Shown here piece by piece: positions 54,973 to 64,000 of a DNA stretch of 64,000 nucleotides. Each line of letters opens with the position of its first letter. Positions within the stretch are counted from its first letter, which is position 1. A program made the translations under genes and the position numbers. The stretch covers positions 62,001 through 126,000 of the forward strand of contig NZ_NKHR01000007.1 in assembly GCF_014467285.1 (NCBI RefSeq). The letters run 5' to 3'. Source of the DNA: Xenorhabdus sp014467285. Lineage in GTDB: Bacteria > Pseudomonadota > Gammaproteobacteria > Enterobacterales > Enterobacteriaceae. A model generated the notes under the pieces. It did not search any database and was not told the origin of the DNA. It was given only the letters and a program-made list of their open reading frames with translations.

Positions 54973-55113
54973 TTACTTAGAAACGGTCAGACGAGCACGG
55001 CCTTTCGCACGACGGCGAGCCAGAACCTGACGACCATTTTTAGTGGCCATACGAGAGCGGAAGCCGTGAGTACGGTTACGCTTCAGTACGGATGGTTGAA
55101 AAGTGCGTTTCAT
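54973..55113 (-). CDS. rpmH: 50S ribosomal protein L34
   Basis: 46 residues, MKRTFQPSVLKRNRTHGF at the start, ending ARLTVSK, as in E. coli L34. Short, basic, first gene of the operon. Confidence 0.98.
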   Translation of the reverse strand: MKRTFQPSVLKRNRTHGFRSRMATKNGRQVLARRRAKGRARLTVSK

Positions 55114-55849
55114 AGCGATTTCTACCTAGCTTAAAATTTGTTACTGATTCAGCAAATGCGTTGGCGACCAGTGAGAATGAGTAGACACCGATGCCTCAAT
55201 CGCAACATCAATATATAGAAAGAGGCAGGATTGTAATAAAATGTACCACCCTTAGTCAATCCAAGATGACGCGAGCCTGGCCGTTTTCCTGTCAGATTTT
55301 TTACTGCAACCAGACATTCATCAAACATGACCAGACTTTTTGCTACCCGAAGTGCTTACCCCAAATCCTCACCAGACATGACCGGAAAAAAATCGTTGGC
55401 ATAACACGCAGGGTGCAAGATTATACGGACTGTGTAATAAAGCGCAAGGATCATACACAGATCGTTGTGATTGAATTAGTGATCATCATATTGTTTTCAC
55501 ATTAAATTTTAAACGATAGATAAACGAAGTTTGCTATATGCCATGATTACACTACAGTATCTCTTACGGGCCTTTATATTCAGCAAGTATCAAAGCATGG
55601 TGATCACCCTGTGGATAAAAAGCGTCAAAGCTGTGTAAAAGAATGAGGATCTATGTCGTCTTTTGCGTTATGATCGTCGGCCACGATCCCAACCTCTCTA
55701 ATCTGCGGATCGTTGGGGAGCGATGATATTAAAAATCGCCACAAGGTACATGCTATCTTCCTCAGCATTGAGGAGTAATGCCTTGTGCCCAGTATAACGT
55801 ATCTATTATTCCGGTTTCTTTTATTGGTCTCGTTTTAGGGGAGTTCGCC
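55114..55849. other. rpmH-dnaA divergent control region
   Basis: About 0.74 kb between divergent genes; contains the rpmH and dnaA promoters, one perfect DnaA box and several GATC sites. I see too few DnaA boxes for an origin; in enterobacteria oriC is usually by mnmG-mioC. Confidence 0.7.
55610..55618 (-). promoter_or_regulatory. DnaA box in the dnaA promoter region
   Basis: TGTGGATAA is the exact reverse of TTATCCACA. Located 232 bp before the dnaA start, in the position where E. coli DnaA represses its own gene. Confidence 0.8.
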
Positions 55850-57238
55850 GTGTCACTTTCGCTTTGGCAGCAATGTCTTGCCCGATTGCAGGATGAGTTA
55901 CCTGCCACAGAATTCAGTATGTGGATACGACCCCTTCAGGCAGAACTGAGTGATAACACTTTGGCTCTCTACGCCCCCAACCGTTTTGTGCTGGATTGGG
56001 TAAGAGAGAAATATATCAATAATATCAATTTGTTATTAAATGATTTCTGTGGTCCTGAAGTACCGTTGCTGCGTTTTGAAGTAGGAAATAAGCCTGTTTC
56101 ACCTAACCAGTCTGCATCTCAGAAAATCATTGCCGATATGCCGGTAACTGCTGCGCCGTCCAGTACATCTGTACGTCCAAGCTGGGACACTGCAAAAGCC
56201 CAGCCAGAGTTATCCTATCGTTCCAATGTCAATCCCAAACACACATTTGATAACTTTGTTGAAGGTAAATCTAACCAGCTCGCCAGAGCGGCTGCCAGGC
56301 AAGTTGCTGATAATCCGGGAGGCGCATACAATCCCTTGTTCCTCTATGGCGGGACAGGATTAGGTAAAACCCACCTCCTGCATGCTGTCGGCAATAGCAT
56401 TATGGCACGCAAAGCCAATGCAAAAGTGGTATACATGCACTCTGAACGTTTTGTTCAGGACATGGTAAAAGCATTGCAAAACAATGCGATAGAAGAGTTT
56501 AAACGTTATTATCGTTCAGTGGATGCTCTGCTGATCGATGATATTCAGTTTTTTGCAAATAAAGAGCGATCCCAAGAAGAATTCTTTCACACGTTCAATG
56601 CCCTGCTGGAAGGTAATCAACAGATTATTCTGACATCAGATCGCTATCCGAAAGAGATCAACGGCGTCGAAGATCGGTTAAAATCCCGCTTTGGTTGGGG
56701 ATTGACCGTTGCCATAGAACCACCGGAGCTGGAAACCCGCGTCGCTATTCTGATGAAGAAAGCTGACGAGAATCAAATCCAGTTGCCGGGTGAAGTGGCT
56801 TTCTTTATTGCCAAACGCCTGCGATCCAATGTTCGTGAACTTGAAGGCGCTTTGAATCGAGTCATCGCCAATGCCAATTTTACAGGCCGTGCGATTACCA
56901 TTGATTTTGTACGCGAAGCATTACGTGATTTATTGGCTCTACAGGAAAAGCTGGTAACCATTGATAATATTCAGAAAACCGTAGCTGAATATTACAAAAT
57001 CAAGGTTGCTGACCTGCTTTCCAAGCGCCGCTCACGCTCTGTTGCCCGTCCGAGACAGATGGCAATGGCGCTGGCAAAAGAGCTGACAAATCACAGCTTG
57101 CCTGAAATCGGGGATGCCTTTGGTGGACGTGACCATACAACCGTACTTCACGCTTGTCGTAAGATCGAACAACTGCGTGAAGAGAGTCATGACATCAAAG
57201 AAGATTTTTCTAACTTAATCAGAACATTATCTTCCTAG
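55850..57238 (+). CDS. dnaA: Chromosomal replication initiator DnaA
   Basis: 462 residues from GTG 55850 (SLSLWQQCLARLQDELP follows and GGGGAG is upstream; E. coli also uses GTG). Domain III has GGTGLGKTHL and LLIDDIQFF (Walker A and B); domain IV ends GGRDHTTVLHACRKI, the DnaA-box-binding signature. The open frame extends 24 codons farther upstream, but these are not conserved. Confidence 0.98.
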   Translation: MSLSLWQQCLARLQDELPATEFSMWIRPLQAELSDNTLALYAPNRFVLDWVREKYINNINLLLNDFCGPEVPLLRFEVGNKPVSPNQSASQKIIADMPVTAAPSSTSVRPSWDTAKAQPELSYRSNVNPKHTFDNFVEGKSNQLARAAARQVADNPGGAYNPLFLYGGTGLGKTHLLHAVGNSIMARKANAKVVYMHSERFVQDMVKALQNNAIEEFKRYYRSVDALLIDDIQFFANKERSQEEFFHTFNALLEGNQQIILTSDRYPKEINGVEDRLKSRFGWGLTVAIEPPELETRVAILMKKADENQIQLPGEVAFFIAKRLRSNVRELEGALNRVIANANFTGRAITIDFVREALRDLLALQEKLVTIDNIQKTVAEYYKIKVADLLSKRRSRSVARPRQMAMALAKELTNHSLPEIGDAFGGRDHTTVLHACRKIEQLREESHDIKEDFSNLIRTLSS

Positions 57239-57242
57239 CGCT

Positions 57243-58343
57243 ATGAAATTCATCATTGAACGTGAGCAATTACTCAAACCCTTGCAGCAGGTCAGCAGCC
57301 CCTTGGGCGGTCGCCCTACCCTGCCCATTTTAGGCAACTTATTATTGCAGGTCACTGAAGGCTCTCTGCTGCTAACAGGTACCGATTTAGAAATGGAAAT
57401 GAAGGCACGGGTAACGCTTACCCTGCCTCATGAGCAGGGCGCAACCACCGTCCCTGCGCGTAAATTCTTTGATATCTGGCGCGGGCTGCCGGATGGCGCA
57501 GAGATCAGCGTAGAATTAGATGGCGATCGCATTCTGGTCCGTTCCGGTCGTAGCCGCTTTTCACTTTCTACCCTGCCCGCTTCAGATTTTCCCAATCTTG
57601 ATGACTGGCAGAGCGAAGTCGAATTTTCTCTGCCACAGGCCACACTGAAACGCCTGATTGAATCCACTCAATTCTCCATGGCGCATCAGGATGTCCGCTA
57701 TTACTTGAACGGCATGCTGTTTGAAACCGAAGGGGAAGAACTGCGTACCGTTGCAACAGACGGCCATCGTCTGGCAGTCTGTTCCATGAATATCGGGCAA
57801 AATCTGCCGTCCCATTCAGTCATAGTACCTCGTAAGGGTGTCATTGAATTGATGCGTCTGCTGGATGGCGGTGATAATCCACTGCAATTGCAGATTGGCA
57901 GCAACAACATCCGCGCCCACGTTGGTGATTTTATCTTCACCTCGAAATTGGTTGATGGCCGTTTTCCTGACTATCGCCGCGTACTGCCGAAAAATCCGGA
58001 TAAAACACTGGAAGCCAATTGCGACATGCTTAAACAAGCATTTTCACGGGCAGCAATTTTATCCAACGAAAAATTCCGTGGCGTCCGCATCTACTTAAGC
58101 GAAAACCAACTCAGAATTACAGCCAATAACCCTGAACAGGAAGAAGCAGAAGAGATCGTCGACGTCAGCTATCGAGGTACAGAAATGGAAATTGGCTTCA
58201 ATGTCAGCTACGTACTGGATGTTCTGAACGCACTGAAATGCGAGCAGGTGAGTCTCCTGCTGACAGATGCCACATCCAGCGTGAAAATTGAGAACTCAGC
58301 CAGTCAGGCCGCGACTTATGTCGTGATGCCGATGCGTCTGTAA
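57243..58343 (+). CDS. dnaN: DNA polymerase III beta clamp
   Basis: 366 residues, three clamp repeats, start MKFIIEREQLLKPLQQV, end ATYVVMPMRL like E. coli. It starts 4 bp after dnaA and is co-transcribed. Confidence 0.98.
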   Translation: MKFIIEREQLLKPLQQVSSPLGGRPTLPILGNLLLQVTEGSLLLTGTDLEMEMKARVTLTLPHEQGATTVPARKFFDIWRGLPDGAEISVELDGDRILVRSGRSRFSLSTLPASDFPNLDDWQSEVEFSLPQATLKRLIESTQFSMAHQDVRYYLNGMLFETEGEELRTVATDGHRLAVCSMNIGQNLPSHSVIVPRKGVIELMRLLDGGDNPLQLQIGSNNIRAHVGDFIFTSKLVDGRFPDYRRVLPKNPDKTLEANCDMLKQAFSRAAILSNEKFRGVRIYLSENQLRITANNPEQEEAEEIVDVSYRGTEMEIGFNVSYVLDVLNALKCEQVSLLLTDATSSVKIENSASQAATYVVMPMRL

Positions 58344-58376
58344 AGAATGCGCCTGTAACAGTATTAATTCACACTT

Positions 58377-59468
58377 ATGATTCTCTCGCGTTTGCTGATC
58401 CGCGATTTTCGTAATATCGCGAATGCTGACTTACCGTTGGCGACCGGTTTTAATTTTCTGGTTGGGCCAAACGGTAGCGGCAAAACAAGTATACTGGAAG
58501 CCATTTATACATTGGGTCATGGTCGTGCCTTTCGCAGTATTCAAGCCGGAAGGGTGATCCGCCATGATTGCGAGGAATTTATTCTTCATGGGCGGCTTGA
58601 TCAGCAACCCCATGAACGTTCCTTATCGGTCGGACTGAGCAAAAACCGCCAAGGCGACAGCAAAGTCAGGATCGATGGCAGTGACGGGCATAAAATCGCC
58701 GAATTGGCGAAAATGTTACCCATGCAGCTCATCACACCAGAAGGTTTCACCTTGCTAAATGGCGGCCCGAAATATCGCCGGGCTTTTATTGACTGGGGCT
58801 GCTTTCACAATGAGCCACGCTTTTTCACTGCCTGGGTCAACCTGAAAAGGCTGCTCAAACAGCGGAATGCGGCATTGCGACAAGTCACCCGCTATAACCA
58901 GATCCAACATTGGGATCGTGAACTCGCTCCGCTGGCGACGGAAATAAGTCAATGGCGAGCTGAATACATTGCAGGAATTTCGGAAGATATCGAAAAAACC
59001 TGCCAACAATTTTTACCTGAATTCACCCTCAGTATCAGCTTCCAACAAGGCTGGGACAAAGAGAGTGAATATGCAGAACTACTCGCGCGGCAGTTCGAGC
59101 GCGACAAATCGCTAACCTACACCGCTTCCGGCCCCCATAAAGCTGATCTGCGGATCAGGGCGGACGGCACACCGGTAGAAGATATGCTTTCCCGTGGTCA
59201 GTTGAAGTTACTGATGTGTGCGTTGAGGTTAGCACAGGGTGAATATTTCACCCGACAGAGCGGGCAAAAGTGCCTGTATCTGCTTGATGATTTTGCCTCA
59301 GAACTGGATGCCGGCCGTCGTCAGCTATTAGCCGAGCGTCTAAAATCTACGCAAGCCCAAGTGTTTGTCAGTGCAATCACAACCGGGCAAGTTACAGACA
59401 TGATTGATGTAAATAGCAGGATGTTTCGCGTAGAACATGGCAAAATAGAGGTTCAACCACAGGATTAA
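58377..59468 (+). CDS. recF: Recombination/gap-repair ATPase RecF
   Basis: 363 residues. Walker A GPNGSGKTSILEAI near 30, ABC signature LSRGQLKLL (here MLSRGQLKLLMCALRLA), Walker B CLYLLDDFASELD. SMC-like DNA repair protein loading RecA with RecOR. Confidence 0.98.
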   Translation: MILSRLLIRDFRNIANADLPLATGFNFLVGPNGSGKTSILEAIYTLGHGRAFRSIQAGRVIRHDCEEFILHGRLDQQPHERSLSVGLSKNRQGDSKVRIDGSDGHKIAELAKMLPMQLITPEGFTLLNGGPKYRRAFIDWGCFHNEPRFFTAWVNLKRLLKQRNAALRQVTRYNQIQHWDRELAPLATEISQWRAEYIAGISEDIEKTCQQFLPEFTLSISFQQGWDKESEYAELLARQFERDKSLTYTASGPHKADLRIRADGTPVEDMLSRGQLKLLMCALRLAQGEYFTRQSGQKCLYLLDDFASELDAGRRQLLAERLKSTQAQVFVSAITTGQVTDMIDVNSRMFRVEHGKIEVQPQD

Positions 59469-59486
59469 GATGAGCGAGAAACGTTG

Positions 59487-61901
59487 ATGTCGAATACATA
59501 TGACTCCTCAAGTATCAAGGTATTAAAAGGGCTGGATGCCGTCCGTAAACGTCCAGGCATGTATATCGGTGATACCGATGATGGTACTGGCCTGCACCAC
59601 ATGGTCTTCGAGGTTGTTGACAACGCTATCGACGAAGCCCTCGCAGGTCATTGTGACAAGATAGTTGTCACTATCCATGCAGATAACTCCGTTTCTGTAC
59701 AGGACGATGGCCGCGGTATTCCTACCGGCATACACGAAGAAGAAGGTGTTTCAGCAGCAGAAGTCATCATGACCGTGCTGCATGCGGGGGGTAAATTCGA
59801 TGACAACTCCTATAAGGTTTCCGGCGGGCTGCATGGCGTAGGGGTTTCTGTTGTTAACGCCTTATCAGAAAAACTGGAACTGACTATCCGTCGTGACGGA
59901 AAAGTCCACGAACAGACCTATCATATGGGTGTTCCACAGGCACCGTTGAGAGTTGTCGGTGATACCGAACAAACGGGAACCACTGTCCGTTTCTGGCCAA
60001 GCATGGAGACGTTCAAGGTTAACACTGAATTCGAATACGATATTCTGGCAAAGCGTCTGCGTGAATTATCATTCCTGAACTCCGGTGTTTCCATTCGTTT
60101 AGTCGACAAGCGCACAAATGCAGAAGATCTCTTTCATTATGAAGGTGGGATCAAGGCGTTTGTTGAGTTCCTGAGCCGCAATAAAAACCCAATTCACCCA
60201 AATGTTTTCTATTTCTCTACGGAAAAAGACGGGATTGGCGTTGAAATTTCCATGCAATGGAATGATGGTTTTCAGGAAAACATTTACTGCTTCACCAATA
60301 ACATTCCTCAGCGCGATGGGGGAACGCACTTAGTTGGTTTCCGTACCGCGATGACCCGTACCCTTAATAGCTATATGGATAAAGAGGGCTACAACAAAAA
60401 ATCCAAAGTCAGCGCTACCGGTGATGATGCTCGTGAAGGCTTGATTGCGGTGATTTCCGTTAAAGTGCCTGATCCTAAATTCTCTTCCCAGACCAAAGAC
60501 AAACTGGTTTCTTCCGAAGTGAAGACCGCTGTCGAGACCCTGATGAATGAGAAGCTGGTGGAATATCTGCTGGAAAACCCGAACGATGCCAAAACGGTTG
60601 TCGGTAAAATCATTGATGCGGCACGTGCCCGTGAAGCAGCACGTAAAGCGCGTGAAATGACCCGCCGTAAAGGTGCATTGGATCTGGCCGGATTGCCGGG
60701 CAAATTGGCTGACTGTCAGGAGCGCGATCCTGCCCTGTCCGAACTCTACCTGGTGGAGGGTGATTCTGCGGGTGGTTCGGCAAAACAGGGGCGTAACCGT
60801 AAAAATCAGGCTATCCTGCCACTGAAAGGCAAGATCCTGAACGTTGAGAAAGCGCGTTTTGACAAAATGCTGTCTTCACAGGAAGTGGCAACCCTGATCA
60901 CCGCACTGGGCTGTGGCATTGGGCGTGACGAATATAACCCGGACAAACTGCGTTATCACAGCATTATCATCATGACCGACGCCGACGTCGATGGTTCTCA
61001 CATCCGTACCCTGTTGCTGACATTTTTCTATCGTCAGATGCCAGAAATCATTGAGCGTGGCTATGTTTACATCGCTCAGCCACCGCTGTATAAGGTGAAG
61101 AAAGGCAAACAAGAGCAATACATCAAAGATGACGATGCAATGGAAGAGTACCAAATGTCCATCGCATTGGATGGTGCTGCGCTGTATACCAACCCACATG
61201 CACCGGGATTGAAAGGTGAAGCACTGGAAAATCTGGTGACTGAATTTAACGCCACCCAAAAAATCATCCGCCGCATGGAACGCCTGTATCCGCTGGCTCT
61301 GCTGAACAACCTGATTTACCATCCAAAACTGACCGAAGATGCACTGAACGATCAGACAAAAGTGGAAGAGTGGGTCAGTGCACTGACTATTCGCCTGAAT
61401 GACAAAGAGCAGCATGGCAGCACATACAGCTATCACATTCATGAAAACCGTGAACGTCAGGTTTTCGAGCCAGTTTTGACCATTCGTACACATGGCGTTG
61501 ATACCAACTACAATCTGGATTTCGATTTTATCCACGGTGGCGAATATCGCCGCATCACCAAACTGGGTGAATTGATCGGAAACCTGATTGAAGAAGGCGC
61601 ATATATTGAACGTGGTGAGCGTCGTCAGGCAGTCAACAGCTTTGAACAGGCTCTGGAATGGCTGACCAAAGAATCACGCCGTGGTCTTTCCATCCAACGT
61701 TATAAAGGTCTGGGAGAAATGAACCCGGATCAGTTGTGGGAAACCACAATGAACCCTGAAACACGCCGCATGATGCGTGTCACGGTAAAAGATGCCATTG
61801 CGACCGATCAACTGTTCACGACCCTGATGGGTGATGCCGTTGAGCCTCGCCGTGCATTTATTGAAGAGAATGCGCTGAAAGCGGCGAATATTGATATTTA
61901 A
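59487..61901 (+). CDS. gyrB: DNA gyrase subunit B
   Basis: 804 residues from ATG 59487 (MSNTYDSSSIKVLKGLDAV), the E. coli length. GHKL ATPase motifs: EVVDNAIDEA, DDGRGIP, GGLHGVGVSVVNAL. TOPRIM: LVEGDSAGGSAKQGRN and MTDADVDGSHI. It introduces negative supercoils with GyrA and is the target of novobiocin. Confidence 0.98.
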   Translation: MSNTYDSSSIKVLKGLDAVRKRPGMYIGDTDDGTGLHHMVFEVVDNAIDEALAGHCDKIVVTIHADNSVSVQDDGRGIPTGIHEEEGVSAAEVIMTVLHAGGKFDDNSYKVSGGLHGVGVSVVNALSEKLELTIRRDGKVHEQTYHMGVPQAPLRVVGDTEQTGTTVRFWPSMETFKVNTEFEYDILAKRLRELSFLNSGVSIRLVDKRTNAEDLFHYEGGIKAFVEFLSRNKNPIHPNVFYFSTEKDGIGVEISMQWNDGFQENIYCFTNNIPQRDGGTHLVGFRTAMTRTLNSYMDKEGYNKKSKVSATGDDAREGLIAVISVKVPDPKFSSQTKDKLVSSEVKTAVETLMNEKLVEYLLENPNDAKTVVGKIIDAARAREAARKAREMTRRKGALDLAGLPGKLADCQERDPALSELYLVEGDSAGGSAKQGRNRKNQAILPLKGKILNVEKARFDKMLSSQEVATLITALGCGIGRDEYNPDKLRYHSIIIMTDADVDGSHIRTLLLTFFYRQMPEIIERGYVYIAQPPLYKVKKGKQEQYIKDDDAMEEYQMSIALDGAALYTNPHAPGLKGEALENLVTEFNATQKIIRRMERLYPLALLNNLIYHPKLTEDALNDQTKVEEWVSALTIRLNDKEQHGSTYSYHIHENRERQVFEPVLTIRTHGVDTNYNLDFDFIHGGEYRRITKLGELIGNLIEEGAYIERGERRQAVNSFEQALEWLTKESRRGLSIQRYKGLGEMNPDQLWETTMNPETRRMMRVTVKDAIATDQLFTTLMGDAVEPRRAFIEENALKAANIDI

Positions 61902-61920
61902 TACTGCTGCTTAACTTTAA

Positions 61921-61985
61921 TATCCCAGATAACTTTCGTTATCTGGGATAAAAAAACTCATATCATTTGCTGATATGAGTTTTTT
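61921..61985. terminator. Twin hairpin terminators after gyrB
   Basis: TATCCCAGATAAC-TTTC-GTTATCTGGGATA, then AAAAAACTCATATCA-TTTGC-TGATATGAGTTTTTT. The second has A/T runs on both sides, so it can end both gyrB and the convergent gene, whose stop codon touches it. Confidence 0.9.
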
Positions 61986-62610
61986 ATTTAGCCAATAACA
62001 CATATGAAATAATCACATCAATCTTTTCTGGTTTTTCCAACCACTTATTAAACACATTACCCAGCCCTTTTTGTTTATAAGTGGTATCACAGCTTGCAGA
62101 TGTTCCTGCTGGGCCTAAGCCATATGTTCCACCACCCTCGGCTTTAACCTCGCAGCCATGCTGCCCATGAAAATCATTATATAGCCATTTAGGCTCTATT
62201 GTACTGAATTCAATGACAACACCCGGATTTTTATTAGTCAAATAACCTTTTGAATAATCAAAACGAGGTGCAATACCACAAAATGCTTTTGCCTCTGTAA
62301 CACAAGGAACCTTCCGGTATTTATTGGCATCAAATGCCTTATATTCATTTGATCCCATTCCCCGATACCAATACATTGCGTCTTCTGCCGCTTTATTGGC
62401 TTTGGCTGCTTTTTTATTGATTAAAGTCACTTTATTCGACGTGTTGGTCTCAACAACCAATGTTCCATTTTTATACAACGACATCACTTTCGTATCTTTT
62501 AAGCCATTCTTTGTGATTAAATCCTCAATCGCTTTATCCGCTACACTAAAATGACTCACCCCTAACAAAATAGGCAGCATAAGAAGATAACTTTTTTTAT
62601 TCAGTCTCAT
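61984..62610 (-). CDS. Secreted cysteine-containing protein, possible ADP-ribosyltransferase-like fold
   Basis: 208 residues from ATG 62610 (GAGG upstream). Signal peptide MRLNKKSYLLMLPILLGV, ending SVA. The mature part has four Cys (VPC, AFC, HGC, ASC), fit for disulfides outside the cytoplasm. MYWYRGMGSNEYKAF, APRFDYSKGYL, GVVIEFS, GGGTYGLGP and FNKWL recall the order of polymorphic-toxin domains with an YRGM...EY start that are often grouped with ADP-ribosyltransferases. No catalytic E-x-E is evident, so the assignment is tentative. No immunity gene is seen next to it. Confidence 0.5.
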   Translation of the reverse strand: MRLNKKSYLLMLPILLGVSHFSVADKAIEDLITKNGLKDTKVMSLYKNGTLVVETNTSNKVTLINKKAAKANKAAEDAMYWYRGMGSNEYKAFDANKYRKVPCVTEAKAFCGIAPRFDYSKGYLTNKNPGVVIEFSTIEPKWLYNDFHGQHGCEVKAEGGGTYGLGPAGTSASCDTTYKQKGLGNVFNKWLEKPEKIDVIISYVLLAK

Positions 62611-62930
62611 AAAAAACCTCACCATTAAACTATAAAAGTTTATAATAAGTTTATTTCTCATATAAACCAACAATAAAAATCTAATTCAACTGTTAACATA
62701 AAACAAAAACAAATTAAGTCAGAGATAATTAAAATAGATAATAAAAATCACTCACTATAAAAAATCAAACATAGAATATTTTTATATCATAAATTAAACA
62801 AAATTTAACTATTCCGGCAGTAATTTTATTGCTATTATATATTATCGGTGAGTTTGCAGAGGATGAGAACTTAACAAAAACAAGCCTTATACCAATAAAA
62901 TAACACCACCATTTGATAAGGATTTTCATC

Positions 62931-63056
62931 ATGCTAAAAAGAATAAATTTTGTATCAAAACTTCATGATTCAATCACTAAAGGTGGTTGGCTTAAACACA
63001 TTAACAATACAGATAACTTAAAAGAAACTCAGAGCAACGCATGGCCTTTTTCTTAG
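62931..63056 (+). CDS. 41-residue peptide gene upstream of a GNAT
   Basis: MLKRINFVSKLHDSITKGGW, then a polar stretch ending NAWPFS. ATAAGGA lies before the ATG. A second tiny frame (63041-63124, 27 codons, hydrophobic start MAFFLAAASIGL) overlaps its end and the GNAT start. Either could be real, or the three may be pieces of one older gene. No family recognised. Confidence 0.4.
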   Translation: MLKRINFVSKLHDSITKGGWLKHINNTDNLKETQSNAWPFS

Positions 63057-63116
63057 CCGCAGCGAGTATAGGTTTAAAGGAAATTACTGAAAAAACCATA
63101 TTAAGAGGTCTTTATT

Positions 63117-63839
63117 ATGTTTAAAAAAACTTATTCTTTTAATAAAGATATTGAAAAAATGCAGTCAAATTCTTTGACTCGTTCAAAAAATCTATCCACC
63201 TCACTACCCGATAATCTATCTAATATAGAAATTAATAATCAAATGCTTATACACAAACTTTCCTTTATCGAATCAAGAGAAGTTAATCTACAAGAAGCAA
63301 AAAATGCAATCAATAAACTTCTCAACTCCATTCGTGAAGATAAATGGCTGGACCATATTGAAGATACTGAATATACATGGCGTAATATAGAAGAGAAAAA
63401 ATTAAAAACACCACAAGACTTATGGGATCTGAGATGCTGTATAACTGAACAAATACTAATTTCAATGCGATATGACATCAATGAAGATAGTCGAAAGATT
63501 AAAGATTTTATTTACTTGGTTTGTTTTATTAAAACAATGCCTATCGGAATAATTCAACTTAAATGTGATGATAATTCTCTGGAAGTAAACAACCTTGTCA
63601 CTCATCCAGGAATAAAAAACTGCGCCTATTTATTGATGGAAAAAGCAGTTAACCTATCCAATGACATGGGTTTTGAAGGAAAACTAAAGCTAATGACAGC
63701 AACTGATGAATTGAATAGAGTTTATCATAGAATGGGATTCATTGATAATAATGACTATATGACATTAGATCCAAATGGAAACAATTTTTGGACTTTCTGT
63801 ACAGAAGATCGTGTATACAAATTTAAAAAACTCTTCTAA
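63117..63839 (+). CDS. GNAT acetyltransferase with N-terminal extension
   Basis: 240 residues. Residues ~1-95 are an unrecognised polar extension (SNSLTRSKNLSTSLPDNL). Residues ~130-230 are GNAT-like: MPIGIIQLKCDD, LEVNNLVTHPGIKNCAYLLMEKAV (acetyl-CoA loop, degenerate), NRVYHRMGFIDN. AAGAGG lies before the ATG. The loose acetyl-CoA loop and the extension suggest an effector or a peptide-modifying enzyme rather than housekeeping, but this is inference. Confidence 0.65.
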   Translation: MFKKTYSFNKDIEKMQSNSLTRSKNLSTSLPDNLSNIEINNQMLIHKLSFIESREVNLQEAKNAINKLLNSIREDKWLDHIEDTEYTWRNIEEKKLKTPQDLWDLRCCITEQILISMRYDINEDSRKIKDFIYLVCFIKTMPIGIIQLKCDDNSLEVNNLVTHPGIKNCAYLLMEKAVNLSNDMGFEGKLKLMTATDELNRVYHRMGFIDNNDYMTLDPNGNNFWTFCTEDRVYKFKKLF

Positions 63840-63880
63840 CCCTTCAATATAAAAAATAAACTCAGATGAAAAAAATAATA

Positions 63881-63915
63881 AATACCGCCAATTTCTCTAT
63901 CGAATTGGCGGTATT
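63881..63915. terminator. Bidirectional terminator
   Basis: AATACCGCCAATT and AATTGGCGGTATT form a perfect 13-bp stem around a 9-nt loop between convergent genes. Confidence 0.85.
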
Positions 63916-63954
63916 ATCCTAACGGATGCTGAATAGTCACTTCAATAAAAAAAC

Positions 63955-64000
63955 TTAACCCTTTTCTACAACAAAATACGCAGCATACGGCGCAAAGGCT
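63955..64000 (-). CDS. C-terminal end of a gene running in from the right
   Basis: The reverse strand is open from the edge to TAA at 63955-63957 and reads AFAPYAAYFVVEKG. It is convergent with the GNAT gene and shares the hairpin at 63881-63915. Too short to identify. Confidence 0.35.
   Translation of the reverse strand, partial: AFAPYAAYFVVEKG

Noticed and set aside
55114..55849. Chromosomal origin next to dnaA
   Set aside because: Only one perfect DnaA box is visible and no 13-mer array; enterobacterial oriC normally lies by mnmG-mioC, so it is treated as the dnaA control region.
63041..63124. 27-codon frame overlapping the peptide and GNAT genes
   Set aside because: No ribosome-binding site and no conservation evidence; mentioned only within the peptide entry.

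Overview
The window reads as chromosomal DNA of a low-GC enterobacterium of the Morganellaceae, most probably Xenorhabdus or a close relative. The reasons are the E. coli-like order mnmE-yidC-yidD-rnpA-rpmH / dnaA-dnaN-recF-gyrB, a complete selenocysteine formate dehydrogenase region, and a hemophilin / type XI secretion locus of the kind described in Xenorhabdus nematophila. Genus is an inference; no rRNA or tRNA gene was seen.

Layout. 1-4.4 kb: start of an NCS1 permease, a GntR/UTRA regulator, a methyltransferase and a membrane sulfatase-fold enzyme. 4.5-18.2 kb: selB, selA, fdhE, then an inserted block (pRiA4b ORF-3-like gene, decayed RelBE-type pair, HigBA-type pair), then fdoI-fdoH-fdoG (selenocysteine at an in-frame TGA) and fdhD. 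These genes make, mature and insert Sec into the respiratory formate dehydrogenase.

18.4-24.7 kb: a TetR regulator, a saccharopine-dehydrogenase-like enzyme, a 939-residue fusion of a class I lysyl-tRNA synthetase with an aldehyde-dehydrogenase-fold domain, and an MFS transporter. I know of no described system with this fusion, and it is the strongest novelty candidate. 24.9-34.6 kb: two tandem hemophilin/T11SS pairs, the second with a Fur box, a TonB-dependent receptor and a TonB. A GNAT-like gene sits between the pairs, and a broken copy of it lies at 20.3 kb.

34.6-44.0 kb: an eight-gene minus-strand operon (ACP, two intact ketosynthases, two ketosynthase relatives without the active Cys, an aminotransferase fused to a cyanobacterial-type acyl-ACP reductase, two SDR reductases). 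Its logic predicts an ACP-bound chain released as an aldehyde and transaminated to a primary amine. 44.9-45.6 kb: an acetoin-reductase-like SDR.

45.7-51.2 kb: an island between two same-orientation IS6-family copies. It carries an HAD phosphatase and a tight three-gene operon: radical SAM enzyme, deoxynucleoside-kinase-like protein and NudI pyrimidine nucleotide hydrolase. This looks like a nucleotide-modification module with a possible viperin-like theme. 51.3-61.9 kb: core genes around dnaA. 62-64 kb: a secreted cysteine-containing protein with a possible ADP-ribosyltransferase-like fold, a 41-residue peptide gene and a GNAT.
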